A stretch of DNA of 64,000 nt, taken from positions 21,553-85,552 of the forward strand of contig JACUUC010000012.1 of NCBI GenBank assembly GCA_014859445.1. The letters are read 5' to 3'. The number at the start of each line of letters is the position of its first letter. Position 1 is the stretch's first letter. Shown piece after piece: positions 1 through 7,967 of the stretch. Both the position numbers and the translations under genes were made by a program. The notes below the pieces were generated by a model, which searched no databases, was not told where the DNA came from, and saw nothing but the letters and a program-made list of their open reading frames with translations. The DNA is from Bacterioplanes sp. (GTDB lineage Bacteria > Pseudomonadota > Gammaproteobacteria > Pseudomonadales > Oceanobacteraceae).

Positions 1-320
1 AAACTGACTGTGAACTGATTGAGTAGTGTATTGAGACGAGTTGAGGTTTGTTGACGACGTGTCAATTGCCCCGCTACTTGCTGAAATTCAGATAGGGTTT
101 GTTTTAACACATTGTGGTTGGTGGAGATCACTTCGTAAGGATAGTGATGATCTTGCACGCTGATTTTCAATAATTCCATGTATTCGGCATTGAGTGATTG
201 CAATACGTTGAACACATGGTCCTTGTCGCTCAGTGTCGAGGCTTCCCAGTAAGTATCTTCCAAGGCTTGCAGTAAGTCCCAAACCAGTTCGCAAGCTTGA
301 CTAATGCTGATCGTGCTCAT
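1..320 (-). CDS. Hypothetical protein, C-terminus cut by the window edge
   Basis: An open frame reads leftwards from an ATG at 320 and is still open at base 1, giving at least 106 residues. It begins MSTISISQACELVWDLLQAL. An AGAGG ribosome binding site lies about 6 bases before the ATG. The product is soluble, rich in Leu, Gln and Thr, with no signal peptide or membrane segment, and looks largely helical. I do not recognise a family and give no function. It is the first gene after a 69-bp gap from the hotdog-fold gene on the same strand. Seen directly: frame and start. Inference: that it is a real gene, because of the binding site and uninterrupted frame. Confidence 0.7.
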   Translation of the reverse strand, partial: MSTISISQACELVWDLLQALEDTYWEASTLSDKDHVFNVLQSLNAEYMELLKISVQDHHYPYEVISTNHNVLKQTLSEFQQVAGQLTRRQQTSTRLNTLLNQFTVS

Positions 321-389
321 AATGGCCTCTTAATGATGATTTCTAACATTAAGGCTAGCAGAGTGGTGCCAAAAAGCACGTTGCTTAGG

Positions 390-878
390 TCAAGATTTTG
401 TTCGTTTACGGCGTATGTACAGTGTTTTTTTCGCGGTTGCGATCAATTCACCCTGTTCATCAACAATGGCTACTTCGTATGTGGGGAGGTATTTTTCACC
501 GTGCTCTGTGTGCTTTTTAATCTCATTCAGCATGGCGTCGGTGACAACAAAGTTTGCCGTCACCGTTCCTTTTCCTGGTTTGACGAAGTCAATGTCCGCA
601 CTGGCATCCCAGACAATGTAGTCTTTTCCTAAGCTGTTCATGAGCAGCAGCATATAGAATGGATCGATCATGGCGAATAAACTACCGCCAAAGTGCGTTC
701 CCACATAATTTCGGTTGTACCAGCGTAACCGCAATTCGACGGTCGCTTCGCGAAAATCTTTGGCTAGGTAGCGAACACGGATTCCGGCCCCGAGGTAAGG
801 GCCATAAAAATTCATAATCCGGCGTAGGCCGGACGCTGAGTTAATCCAGTGTTGTATGCGTTTGATCATGGATGGCAA
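390..878 (-). CDS. DUF4442 hotdog-fold protein (thioesterase-like)
   Basis: A 162-residue protein resembling the DUF4442 group of hotdog-fold proteins, relatives of PaaI and YiiD-C thioesterases. The segment NYVGTHFGGSLFAMIDPFYM (about residues 57-76) matches the helix-and-loop core of this fold, where the substrate acyl chain binds in characterised relatives. The region around DIDFVKPGKGTVTANF matches the following central strands. There is no signal peptide, so it should be cytoplasmic. It lies 29 bp downstream of the olsB-like gene on the same strand and may be co-transcribed, which would fit an acyl-CoA or acyl-ACP substrate. No member known to me has a firmly assigned substrate. Family call fairly secure, activity inferred. 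Confidence 0.8.
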   Translation of the reverse strand: MPSMIKRIQHWINSASGLRRIMNFYGPYLGAGIRVRYLAKDFREATVELRLRWYNRNYVGTHFGGSLFAMIDPFYMLLLMNSLGKDYIVWDASADIDFVKPGKGTVTANFVVTDAMLNEIKKHTEHGEKYLPTYEVAIVDEQGELIATAKKTLYIRRKRTKS

Positions 879-907
879 GCTTCTGTCGGGTGAGCGTGAG
901 GTGTCAA

Positions 908-1678
908 TTAGCCCTGCGTTTTCACAAAATGACGTAAATAACGCTGATTCATGTCGCCGCTGGCCATTAAAATTAGCGCATCCGCTACGTTAAAGTCTTT
1001 GTCGTAGAAAGGTTCACCGCACACTTTTAAACCAATTCGTAGGTAGGCTTTGAGCAGTGGTGGAATGAGCTTTTTGCCATCTAAATTCACCTGAGTGCGT
1101 GGTAGATGAACTTTCGGTTCTGCGCGCAAATGCTCTGGTGTGAAATGGTGCTCGCGTAAATAATCGACAATCGCAATCGCTTGAGAATAACCGCCTTGCA
1201 AAGGAATACTGGCACAGCCCATCAAGTAGTCAACTTGATTGGCGGCCATGTATTGGGCAATGCCTGACCACAGTAAGCCAATGACGGCACCACTGCGAAA
1301 TTCGGGATCGACACAGGTTCGGCCAATTTCCATGTATTTTTTGCCAGGCAAGATGACGTTGCTGAGATCAAACTCGGTTTCCGAGTAAAAACCACCGGTA
1401 AGTGACACCATGTCGCTGGTTAAAATACGGCTATAACCGACAACTTGATCGGCAATCACATCTTTAACAATGAGGTGTAAACAGATATCGTCAAAGCGGT
1501 CTTTGTCGAGACCTTGTTCAGCATTGGGGAGTTTTGCGCCCATGCCTTCAGCAAAAACACGATAGCGCAAACGCATCGCCATCTCGATTTCCGTGGGATC
1601 TTGTGTGATACGAGCAATCAACGGTGATTCGTTATTATTTTCTTGTTGATGTTGAGCAGTGACTGGCTGCATGGTCAA
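908..1678 (-). CDS. olsB: OlsB-like ornithine N-acyltransferase (GNAT fold)
   Basis: A 256-residue protein of the OlsB/haemolysin-like GNAT family. OlsB transfers a 3-hydroxyacyl chain from acyl carrier protein to the alpha-amino group of ornithine, the first step of ornithine lipid synthesis at the inner membrane. Seen in the sequence: RLRYRVFAEGMGAKL near residue 37, the family entry motif, EIGRTCVDPEFRSGAVIGLLW in the middle (the GNAT core), and MGCASIPLQGG after it. Length is usual for the family. No olsA-like O-acyltransferase lies in the window, so the second step would need a distant gene. Some relatives are annotated as putative haemolysins. The start at 1678 precedes MTMQPV; MQPV two codons on is also possible. 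Confidence 0.8.
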   Translation of the reverse strand: MTMQPVTAQHQQENNNESPLIARITQDPTEIEMAMRLRYRVFAEGMGAKLPNAEQGLDKDRFDDICLHLIVKDVIADQVVGYSRILTSDMVSLTGGFYSETEFDLSNVILPGKKYMEIGRTCVDPEFRSGAVIGLLWSGIAQYMAANQVDYLMGCASIPLQGGYSQAIAIVDYLREHHFTPEHLRAEPKVHLPRTQVNLDGKKLIPPLLKAYLRIGLKVCGEPFYDKDFNVADALILMASGDMNQRYLRHFVKTQG

Positions 1679-1782
1679 TCCTATATGAAGTTTTGCGTCA
1701 CCCTACGTCGAGCGCATGACATTTACATGACAATGCCGACTTTCGTTCAATGAGGCGCTATCCTAAGGGAGGGGAGGTAAAT

Positions 1783-2412
1783 ATGAAACCTTTGATTGTT
1801 ACATTTTTCTTACTAATGTCAGGATATTCACTTGCGCAACCGACATTATCGGCGGCTGAGGCGCAGCGTATCATTGACCATGCGTTGCAACAGCAGCCGC
1901 AACTTTGGTTGCCTTTCGATATTCCCTATCGTGTTGATCGAGCGGATCGAAGCACGGAGGCGCAGTTTCTTGAGGCATTGTTCGATCATGGCTTATTGCA
2001 ACGAGACGCGGAAATGCGAATGCGCACGTTGACCGTTAATGGTCGTGAGCGGCGTCAGGTGGTGGCGGAATGGGTATACGATTATCCAGCGGCCGCTCCT
2101 CATCGTGGTACAGGGTTTTACTATGGACGCGCACGGCTGAAGCACATTGTCGATTTGTCGGTGCCGTACTTGGTCGGGCAGTATTATTACGTTGAGGCGT
2201 TTATTCAATGGTATGTCGATGATCAGCAAGCGTGGATTGATGATCCATTGTTTGAGGCGGCACGAACCTTGCGTCGCACGCGGGAGTCGTTCGCCAAACC
2301 CTTTGAGCGTCGAGTGTTTTTGATGCATGACGGTGTGTCGTGGAGTTTTTGGCATGGCCGTCCTGGCGAATTGCGTCAGTCGATGCCAGATCAGCCCAGT
2401 TTTCGTCGCTAA
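1783..2412 (+). CDS. Periplasmic protein of unknown function
   Basis: A 209-residue protein with a clear Sec signal peptide, MKPLIVTFFLLMSGYSLAQ, probably cut after SLAQ. I place the start at 1783 because a GGGAGG-rich ribosome binding site ends 5 bases before it; the frame is open further up but without such a site. The mature part is rich in Arg, Tyr and Trp, with a WYVDDQQAWIDDP stretch and a basic segment (RTLRRTRESF), and has no cysteine pair or membrane segment. I do not recognise the family. The gene is divergent from olsB and convergent with the thioredoxin-like gene. Exported location is well supported; function unknown. Confidence 0.75.
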   Translation: MKPLIVTFFLLMSGYSLAQPTLSAAEAQRIIDHALQQQPQLWLPFDIPYRVDRADRSTEAQFLEALFDHGLLQRDAEMRMRTLTVNGRERRQVVAEWVYDYPAAAPHRGTGFYYGRARLKHIVDLSVPYLVGQYYYVEAFIQWYVDDQQAWIDDPLFEAARTLRRTRESFAKPFERRVFLMHDGVSWSFWHGRPGELRQSMPDQPSFRR

Positions 2413-2425
2413 CGCATGTCGCTGA

Positions 2426-2923
2426 TCACAGTCGTGTGCGCAGCCACAAGCCGGGTGGTGTGCTAACGCCTCGATCGCGATGCTGAATTTTGCCCATCTC
2501 ATCAATAACGTAATAGGTGGGATAGGCGTCTACAGTCAGTGTTTGTGCTAGCGCGGAGTCGGCAAGCAAAACCTGTCCTTGAAAGCCCACATCATTAATA
2601 AACTGGCTGACTTCTTCTGTGTTTTGCCAATCGAAAGCCAACACAATGACGCGCACATCGTCGTGTTGAATGAGATTTAGGCCGGGCATGCTGATACGGC
2701 AAACGCCACACCAGGGGGCGAAGGCGTAGATAAGGGTGCGCCGACTGTCGTGCCAGTCAATCTGTTGAGCGTTGCCTTGTAAGTCTGGCAAAGACAGGGG
2801 CGCCAGTTCTGTTCCTTTCTCCAGTAAGTGACGATTCAACCAAAGGCTGATCGCCACAATGATGCACAGGATCACCACCCATTCGATGGTGGTTTTAAAC
2901 GGTTTTGAGGGTTTAAATGGCAC
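2426..2923 (-). CDS. Membrane-anchored thioredoxin-like protein (TlpA/ScsD type)
   Basis: About 165 residues from a GTG at 2923. An N-terminal membrane segment (EWVVILCIIVAISLWL) tethers a periplasmic thioredoxin domain with the redox motif WCGVC near residue 70 and the cis-proline segment VDAYPTYYVID near 135. This is the layout of TlpA, ResA and ScsD proteins, which reduce or exchange disulfides in the envelope. The GTG lies inside the 3' end of hemN, an 11-base overlap, so the two genes are probably translationally coupled. The frame stays open to 3046, but a start there would sit well inside hemN, and the residues before FHVPFK do not look like part of the protein. No good ribosome binding site precedes the GTG, so the exact start is uncertain. 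Confidence 0.75.
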   Translation of the reverse strand: MPFKPSKPFKTTIEWVVILCIIVAISLWLNRHLLEKGTELAPLSLPDLQGNAQQIDWHDSRRTLIYAFAPWCGVCRISMPGLNLIQHDDVRVIVLAFDWQNTEEVSQFINDVGFQGQVLLADSALAQTLTVDAYPTYYVIDEMGKIQHRDRGVSTPPGLWLRTRL

Positions 2924-4292
2924 GTGAAAATCGCTGTTGTTGATGCTCGGATAAGTAGCGGTCAAAGGCCATGCACGCATTGCGAACCAGTAATCGTCCC
3001 TTATCGGTAACGTGCAATGTATGCCCTTGCCATGCCAGCAAACCATCGGTCAGCATGGGTTTGAGTTCGGCAATACTATCGGCTAAATACACTCGGCTGT
3101 CGATGCCAAATTCGTCATTTAAGTCAGATAGGTTGATGGCTAAATGACACAACAATTCCGTAATGACTTTGCGCCGGATTTTGTCATCCAACGTCAGTTG
3201 TCGTTGTTTTAAGTTAGGCAGCTGTTGTTGATTGAGGGCGTGCTCATAGGCATCAACGGTGACCTGATTTTGTAGGTAGTAATCGCCAATTTGACTAATA
3301 GAGGACACGCCAAGACCAATTAAGTCACAGTCACTGTGCGTGGTATAGCCCTGAAAGTTACGATGCAGTCGACCTTGTTGTTGCAATTGCGCTAACTCGT
3401 CGGTCGGCAAAGCAAAGTGATCCATGCCAACGTAGTGATAGCCTGCTTCTCCCAATTGTTGAATGCAGCGGCCTAAAATGGCGAGTTTGGTGCTGGCATC
3501 TGGTAGGTCGTCGGCTTGAATACGACGCTGTGGTTTAAAGCGTTCTGGCAGATGCGCGTAATTAAATACCGACAAACGATCGGGTGTGAGCTCAATGATG
3601 GTATTGAGTGTTCGACTGAAGCCATCCAGCGTTTGTAGAGGGAGGCCGTAGATGAGATCCATGTTGATGGAGTGGAAGCCCAGTGAGCGTGCTTCCGTCA
3701 TTACAGCTCGAATCATACTTTCTGGTTGTATGCGATTCACCGCAGCTTGTACATCTGGATCAAGATCTTGTACGCCAAAACTGATGCGATTAAATCCTTC
3801 GGCTCGTAGCATGCTCAGCGTGTTGTGGCGTAATTCTCTCGGATCGATTTCAATGGAAAAATCCGCTTTGCTGTTTTCGCTAAAGGTAAAGTGCCGTCGT
3901 AAAAAAGCCATCAGCTCTTGCAATTGCTCATCACTTAGAAACGTCGGTGTGCCGCCACCAAAATGCAATTGATTGACAAGGCCGCCACCCAATAAGGCGC
4001 TTTTTTTGGCGATTTCGTCTTTTAATAATCGCAAATAAGGCTCGGCTTGTTCGCGACGCTTGGTGACGATCTTGTTGCAGCCGCAGTAGTAGCAGACGTG
4101 TGCGCAAAATGGGATGTGCACATACAAGGACAGCGGACGTGTCGCAACGCGTTCGGCATACGCTTGGCGTTCTATGTGGTCGTCAGCAACGGTCAAGAAA
4201 TCCACAGCGGTTGGGTAGGATGTATAGCGTGGGCCCGGGCGGTTATATCGTTGAATCAGCAGTGGATCCCAGTTTAACGCGTCGTGAGTCAT
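2913..4292 (-). CDS. hemN: Oxygen-independent coproporphyrinogen III oxidase
   Basis: A 459-residue radical SAM enzyme that converts coproporphyrinogen III to protoporphyrinogen IX without oxygen, in cytoplasmic haem synthesis. Seen: N-terminal NRPGPRYTSYPTA, the cluster motif CAHVCYYCGC (CxxxCxxC plus the extra Cys of HemN), the SAM-binding HFGGGTPTFL, and a HemN C-terminal domain near residues 340-450. Length matches the family (about 455-460). An FNR/ANR-like site lies about 62 bases upstream of the start, fitting low-oxygen induction as known for hemN in Pseudomonas. The next gene overlaps its 3' end. The nearby cytochrome c maturation operon is a natural consumer of haem. High confidence. 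Confidence 0.97.
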   Translation of the reverse strand: MTHDALNWDPLLIQRYNRPGPRYTSYPTAVDFLTVADDHIERQAYAERVATRPLSLYVHIPFCAHVCYYCGCNKIVTKRREQAEPYLRLLKDEIAKKSALLGGGLVNQLHFGGGTPTFLSDEQLQELMAFLRRHFTFSENSKADFSIEIDPRELRHNTLSMLRAEGFNRISFGVQDLDPDVQAAVNRIQPESMIRAVMTEARSLGFHSINMDLIYGLPLQTLDGFSRTLNTIIELTPDRLSVFNYAHLPERFKPQRRIQADDLPDASTKLAILGRCIQQLGEAGYHYVGMDHFALPTDELAQLQQQGRLHRNFQGYTTHSDCDLIGLGVSSISQIGDYYLQNQVTVDAYEHALNQQQLPNLKQRQLTLDDKIRRKVITELLCHLAINLSDLNDEFGIDSRVYLADSIAELKPMLTDGLLAWQGHTLHVTDKGRLLVRNACMAFDRYLSEHQQQRFSRAI

Positions 4293-4353
4293 GGCTCGAT
4301 ACCTTGCAAATCGTATAGACCATCGAGTGTAAGGTGAATTGTCGGCACGCGTT

Positions 4354-4367
4354 TTGCGTCATATCAA
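4354..4367. promoter_or_regulatory. FNR/ANR-like site upstream of hemN
   Basis: The sequence TTGCG-TCAT-ATCAA matches the FNR/ANR consensus TTGAT-N4-ATCAA at 8 of 10 defined bases. One half-site is perfect and the other differs at two bases. It sits between divergent hemN (start 4292) and the TetR gene (start 4531), about 62 bases before the hemN start, a usual activating distance. The match was made by eye in a 238-bp gap, so chance cannot be excluded. Confidence 0.5.
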
Positions 4368-4530
4368 CGAAATGGTGATTGCGGGTTGGAATGGCGGTCT
4401 TGTCAAAAAACGGTCATACCGCGTATTTACTCTAGTTGTTAGGCTGAATCGCTTGATTTTAGCCAGTATTCGTCGTTTTATGACATTGCCTATGTCGTTC
4501 GGCTTACCCACAAAAAGCTAAGGAGAGCCT

Positions 4531-5208
4531 GTGCCAAAAAAACCATTCAGTGCGGAAGAGATTACCGCGCAATGTCACCGTATTATGGACAGTGCCGCGA
4601 CCGTTACGGCCAATGTTGGCTTTCATCATTTGTCGATGCGTAACATGGCGCTTGAGTTGGGAATGACAGCGAGCAATATCTATAACTATTTTCCCAGTAA
4701 AGAACGGCTTTTTTTGCAGACTCGACTGCGTGGTTTTGAATTGTTATTAGGGCAGATGAAGCACGCCATACCAAGTGCAGAAATGCCCATGGCTGAAACG
4801 TCATCGACACTGCATGAATTTGCCAATCATCTGATTGCTTTTGCTCAACGTCATCCCGGTTATTATCAGTTGATGTTTCAGCCGCCCATTTTGACCACTC
4901 TGATTGAGCACGAAGACGACCAGCGAATTGCTTGGCAAATTGAGCGCCGTATGTCTGAGTGGCAAGAGCATGTGTCTTCGTTGCTGTTGGATGCGTTGCC
5001 CCGATGGCGTCTGGTTTCGGCCGTACAGCAGCAGCGGGCCGTGCTGTTTATGGTGTCGTCACTGCATGGCTTGATTGATGCCTATCGTCATCGAGCCTTA
5101 ACGGAGTTGTTGCAGGGGGTTGAGTTAATTCCACAGGATGTTGTCGCCGAACACGTTGCTTGGCTATTGCAGGGCTTGCAGCAATCCTCGTCGGTCACGT
5201 CGTTGTAG
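4531..5208 (+). CDS. TetR-family transcriptional regulator
   Basis: A 225-residue TetR-type regulator. The N-terminal 60 residues hold the helix-turn-helix (FHHLSMRNMALELGMTASNIYNYFPSKERLF), whose NIYNYFPSKE matches the family recognition helix and following turn. Residues 65-220 form an all-helical effector domain of unknown ligand. The GTG start at 4531 is supported by AGGAG 6 bases upstream. It is divergent from hemN across a 238-bp gap and convergent with the FlhB-like gene, overlapping it by 14 bases. Targets cannot be read from the sequence. Confidence 0.9.
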   Translation: MPKKPFSAEEITAQCHRIMDSAATVTANVGFHHLSMRNMALELGMTASNIYNYFPSKERLFLQTRLRGFELLLGQMKHAIPSAEMPMAETSSTLHEFANHLIAFAQRHPGYYQLMFQPPILTTLIEHEDDQRIAWQIERRMSEWQEHVSSLLLDALPRWRLVSAVQQQRAVLFMVSSLHGLIDAYRHRALTELLQGVELIPQDVVAEHVAWLLQGLQQSSSVTSL

Positions 5209-5485
5209 AATAGGGCGTTTTACCCTCAAGGGCGTACACAAACGATAAAATTTCCGCAATGACTTGATATAAGTTTTGCGGGATTTCCTCTCCCAATTCG
5301 AGTTGGCCTAGCCACGCTACTAGGCTGGCATTTTCATAAATCGGTACTTGATGAGCGATGGCAAGTTGAATGATTGCCTGCGCAAGCTCATCTTGGCCCT
5401 TTGCACTCAGCGTGGGGGCTTTTTCTCCGTCGTAATGTAAAGCGACGGCGGCAGTTGCATTCAGTAACGTATCTGGAATGCTCAT
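5195..5485 (-). CDS. Stand-alone FlhB C-terminal-domain protein
   Basis: A 96-residue soluble protein matching only the cytoplasmic C-terminal domain of FlhB/YscU export-switch proteins. Hallmarks are AVALHYDGEKAPTLSAKG, QVPIYENASLVAWL, and GEEIPQNLYQVIAEILSFVY, which follow the post-cleavage part of FlhB in order. The autocleavage motif NPTH, which would come just before AVAL, is replaced by NATA, so the self-cutting Asn-Pro pair is absent. Start and stop overlap the FliK-like gene by 4 bases, so the two are translationally coupled. In FlhB the equivalent domain binds FliK and export substrates; this protein may act as a substitute or partner. Family call strong, role inferred. Confidence 0.88.
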   Translation of the reverse strand: MSIPDTLLNATAAVALHYDGEKAPTLSAKGQDELAQAIIQLAIAHQVPIYENASLVAWLGQLELGEEIPQNLYQVIAEILSFVYALEGKTPYSTTT

Positions 5486-7194
5486 GTGTGTACGTCCACT
5501 AAGTGATGTTCGATACGATTTTGCTGCTGTATGGGCAACTGACCGTGTCGAACCTGAAGTTGCTGAACATCCACCCCCATGGCCTGTAAACGCGACTTTA
5601 AGGGTTGGAGTGCCGCGTTGAGTGCTGCCAAACTGCTGGCATTTTTAGACCAGAATGTGGCGGCCAGCGTCGGCAAACGAAGATCAAGCTCCACATCCAA
5701 GGGTCCCAATCGTTGCAAGTCAAAATGCAGATTTAAGCGCCAACGCACTTGCTTAGACGACGATGGGGTTGTTGATGTGTCTTCATCCGCTTGCCGTTGT
5801 ATGCGTGTTTCCCGCCATTGCTCACCATCGCGCCATAGCAGCGTCGTTTGCCACTGTGTCTGGTCGACGTCACGTTGCAATGCCTGATGTTGTTCAAGTT
5901 CAATCGTGGCAAGCAGGGTTTGTAATTGCAGCAATCCTTCTGGGCGAGAACCCATGTGTGTTTGTAGCTGTTGCAGCAAAATAGGCGACGGACTTGGTGG
6001 CTGACTATGGGGCGTCAATGATTGTTGCCAGCGATGAATGGCATGGGCAAGCATCGCCTTGGTGTCACGTAACAGTGTTGCGACGCCTTCTTCGACGACG
6101 GCGGTTGGTGCAGTGGGCGGCGATGCATTGAGGGATGCGTCACTTCGGTGTGCTTCTGGTGCGGCAGGGTTTGCTTTCGCCGTGAGTTGCATGGCGGTGG
6201 CATTCAGCTGCTGTTTCACTCGTTGCAGGATGGGCAAAACGTCGGTTTGTTGTAACGTTGTGGCTTCTGCTGGCCTTGTTGTTGATGGCGCCGATGTTGA
6301 TGTGCTTGGGGTGTTGGGTCGTTGCCATAAAGCCTGAAACGTTTTCTGAAACGTGGTTTGAATGGCGTTGGGGAGTGTGCTGGCGAGCGCACTGGCCGTC
6401 GCAGGCAATGATTGCTGAACGCGTTGCAGCAGTTGTTGCTCATAAAATAAACCGGATTGCTGCAACATGGCGCGAACACTGTCTGCGGTTAACGCACTGG
6501 GGCGTTGTTGTAAGTAGTTCTGAATAATGGTGCGTACGTCGAGCGGAACCGCTTTGCTATGACTGAGTGTGAGTAAAGCCTCGCTGAGCTTGTGTGTGTG
6601 AGGGGCGACATCGGGTCTGGCGCGTAACGAGGCGCTGGTGGTCAACGCATCTTGATACGTGTGGCGAATGACAAGGTCTTGTTCGCTGCGTTGTGGATTG
6701 AGTATGTGTCGACTGATTAACCACTCTTGCATGGCTTGGGCTAATGGTGCTTGTGCGAACGGTAGTGACTTCGATGGGTTGGTGCTTTCGCCAGCCAGCT
6801 GAATGAGTCGTGTTAAGCCACTGTGAATGGCTTGGGTCAGTGGTGGATGGATCTCGTTAGAGGCTATGGCGCTGGACGAGCTAAGAACGGTTACCCGGAA
6901 CTTCCCATCACTGTCTGTGTCCAGCTGAAGGGTTAATACATCGCCTTTGGCGTGATGGCGAGGCGATTCAACCACGAGTGTTTGGTTGTCTTGTGTCAGT
7001 GTCAGTCGATAGCCGGAATCTGTTTTTTCGCTGAGTTGTACGCTGGCCTGAAAAACCTGTTGTGTCGACGACCCACGACTCTCGGCCTGCACCGTGTTGA
7101 AACCAGCGCGCTGAAGGGTGTTGCTCGACAATAATGGGATGAAGTCAGTAGACATATTCTTGATATCGGCCAAGGTTTCAGCATCTTTATTCAT
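5482..7194 (-). CDS. FliK-like hook-length control protein
   Basis: About 570 residues. The middle (roughly 200-420) is Gln-, Ala-, Thr- and Pro-rich and low in complexity, as in FliK rulers. The C-terminus (about 455-565) matches the flagellar hook-length control domain: RLNLHFDLQRLGPLDVELDL, FWSKNASSLAALNAAL and LKSRLQAMGVDVQQLQV. FliK halts hook export at the right length by contacting FlhB. I place the start at ATG 7194 (MNKDAETLAD); ATG 7155 (MSTDFIP) is an alternative, and starts further up run into the ccmA promoter region. Coupled to the FlhB-domain gene. No other flagellar gene is in the window, so this may be a second FliK-like protein rather than the main one. Confidence 0.85.
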   Translation of the reverse strand: MNKDAETLADIKNMSTDFIPLLSSNTLQRAGFNTVQAESRGSSTQQVFQASVQLSEKTDSGYRLTLTQDNQTLVVESPRHHAKGDVLTLQLDTDSDGKFRVTVLSSSSAIASNEIHPPLTQAIHSGLTRLIQLAGESTNPSKSLPFAQAPLAQAMQEWLISRHILNPQRSEQDLVIRHTYQDALTTSASLRARPDVAPHTHKLSEALLTLSHSKAVPLDVRTIIQNYLQQRPSALTADSVRAMLQQSGLFYEQQLLQRVQQSLPATASALASTLPNAIQTTFQKTFQALWQRPNTPSTSTSAPSTTRPAEATTLQQTDVLPILQRVKQQLNATAMQLTAKANPAAPEAHRSDASLNASPPTAPTAVVEEGVATLLRDTKAMLAHAIHRWQQSLTPHSQPPSPSPILLQQLQTHMGSRPEGLLQLQTLLATIELEQHQALQRDVDQTQWQTTLLWRDGEQWRETRIQRQADEDTSTTPSSSKQVRWRLNLHFDLQRLGPLDVELDLRLPTLAATFWSKNASSLAALNAALQPLKSRLQAMGVDVQQLQVRHGQLPIQQQNRIEHHLVDVHT

Positions 7195-7230
7195 AATAGA
7201 GATCTGACAGCCGCACGCAAAGGTTGTTTT

Positions 7231-7240
7231 TGTATATAAT
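7231..7240 (+). promoter_or_regulatory. Probable -10 element of the ccm operon promoter
   Basis: A perfect TATAAT lies at 7235-7240 between the divergent FliK-like gene and ccmA, with a TG just upstream at 7231-7232. No good -35 box is visible at 16-18 bases, so it may rely on an activator or the near-extended -10. Transcription from about 7247 would give a leader of some 28 bases before the GTG at 7275. This argues against an upstream ATG start for ccmA. Confidence 0.5.
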
Positions 7241-7274
7241 GCCGCGGCTTCATTCGTATCGACTAGGTGGTAAT

Positions 7275-7967
7275 GTGACCGAGCAGCAGACTGTAGACCA
7301 TAAAATCTCGCCACCGGACGGACCGCGCATGGCCAGCATTCAGTTGCAGGCGCAGCAGTTGTATTGTGAGCGCGATGATCGCGTATTGTTTGATCACTTG
7401 GATGTGTCGCTGGGTAACGGTGAATTAGTACAGATCAGTGGCCCTAATGGCGCTGGTAAGACCACGTTGCTGCGTTTATTAGCCGGTTTAAATCAAGATT
7501 TTGATGGTGATGTGTTATGGCATCAGCAGCCGTTAAGATCGGTGTATGCGGAGTATGCGCAACAGCGTTTGTTCATGGGGCACTTGTCCGCAGTGAAAAA
7601 AGCGCTGACGCCGATTGAGAACTTGCGCTGGTTAACCAGCGGCTGGTCGGTTCCAGAAGACGCCTTATGGGAGGCGTTGACAGAAGTGAAACTGGCTGGG
7701 TATGAAGAGACGTTATGCCAGCAGTTGTCGGCAGGACAGCAGCGGCGTGTTGCCTTAGCGCGTTTGTGTGTTACCCCAGCGCCGTTGTGGATTCTTGATG
7801 AACCTTTTACAGCGCTCGATGTCCATGGGGTGTCGTGGTTAGAAACGCAACTTCAGCAGCACGTTGAACGGGGTGGTTCGGTATTGATTACCAGTCATCA
7901 TGCGTTGCAAAGCATTCCTTCGTTACGTCAATTGCAATTGGGTGTCACAAGGGAGTTTGAGCAATGA
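7275..7967 (+). CDS. ccmA: CcmA, ATP-binding subunit of the cytochrome c maturation ABC transporter
   Basis: An ABC ATPase that with CcmB powers release of haem-loaded CcmE from the CcmC-CcmD complex at the inner membrane. Seen: Walker A GPNGAGKTTLLRLLAG, signature LSAGQQRRVALARL, Walker B LWILDEPFTALD, and switch histidine in ITSHH. The start is GTG 7275 with AGGTGG 5 bases upstream, giving 230 residues. ATG 7329 (MASIQL) would give 212, closer to the usual 205-215, so the N-terminal 18 residues are uncertain. First gene of ccmABCDEFGHI, overlapping ccmB by 4 bases. Confidence 0.96.
   Translation: MTEQQTVDHKISPPDGPRMASIQLQAQQLYCERDDRVLFDHLDVSLGNGELVQISGPNGAGKTTLLRLLAGLNQDFDGDVLWHQQPLRSVYAEYAQQRLFMGHLSAVKKALTPIENLRWLTSGWSVPEDALWEALTEVKLAGYEETLCQQLSAGQQRRVALARLCVTPAPLWILDEPFTALDVHGVSWLETQLQQHVERGGSVLITSHHALQSIPSLRQLQLGVTREFEQ

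Noticed and set aside
297..632. Plus-strand open frames opposite the DUF4442 gene
   Set aside because: No ribosome binding site, no family likeness, and they lie antisense to a well-supported gene.
4339..4521. 60-codon frame between hemN and the TetR gene
   Set aside because: It lacks a ribosome binding site and has no protein-like composition; the gap is better explained as promoter DNA.
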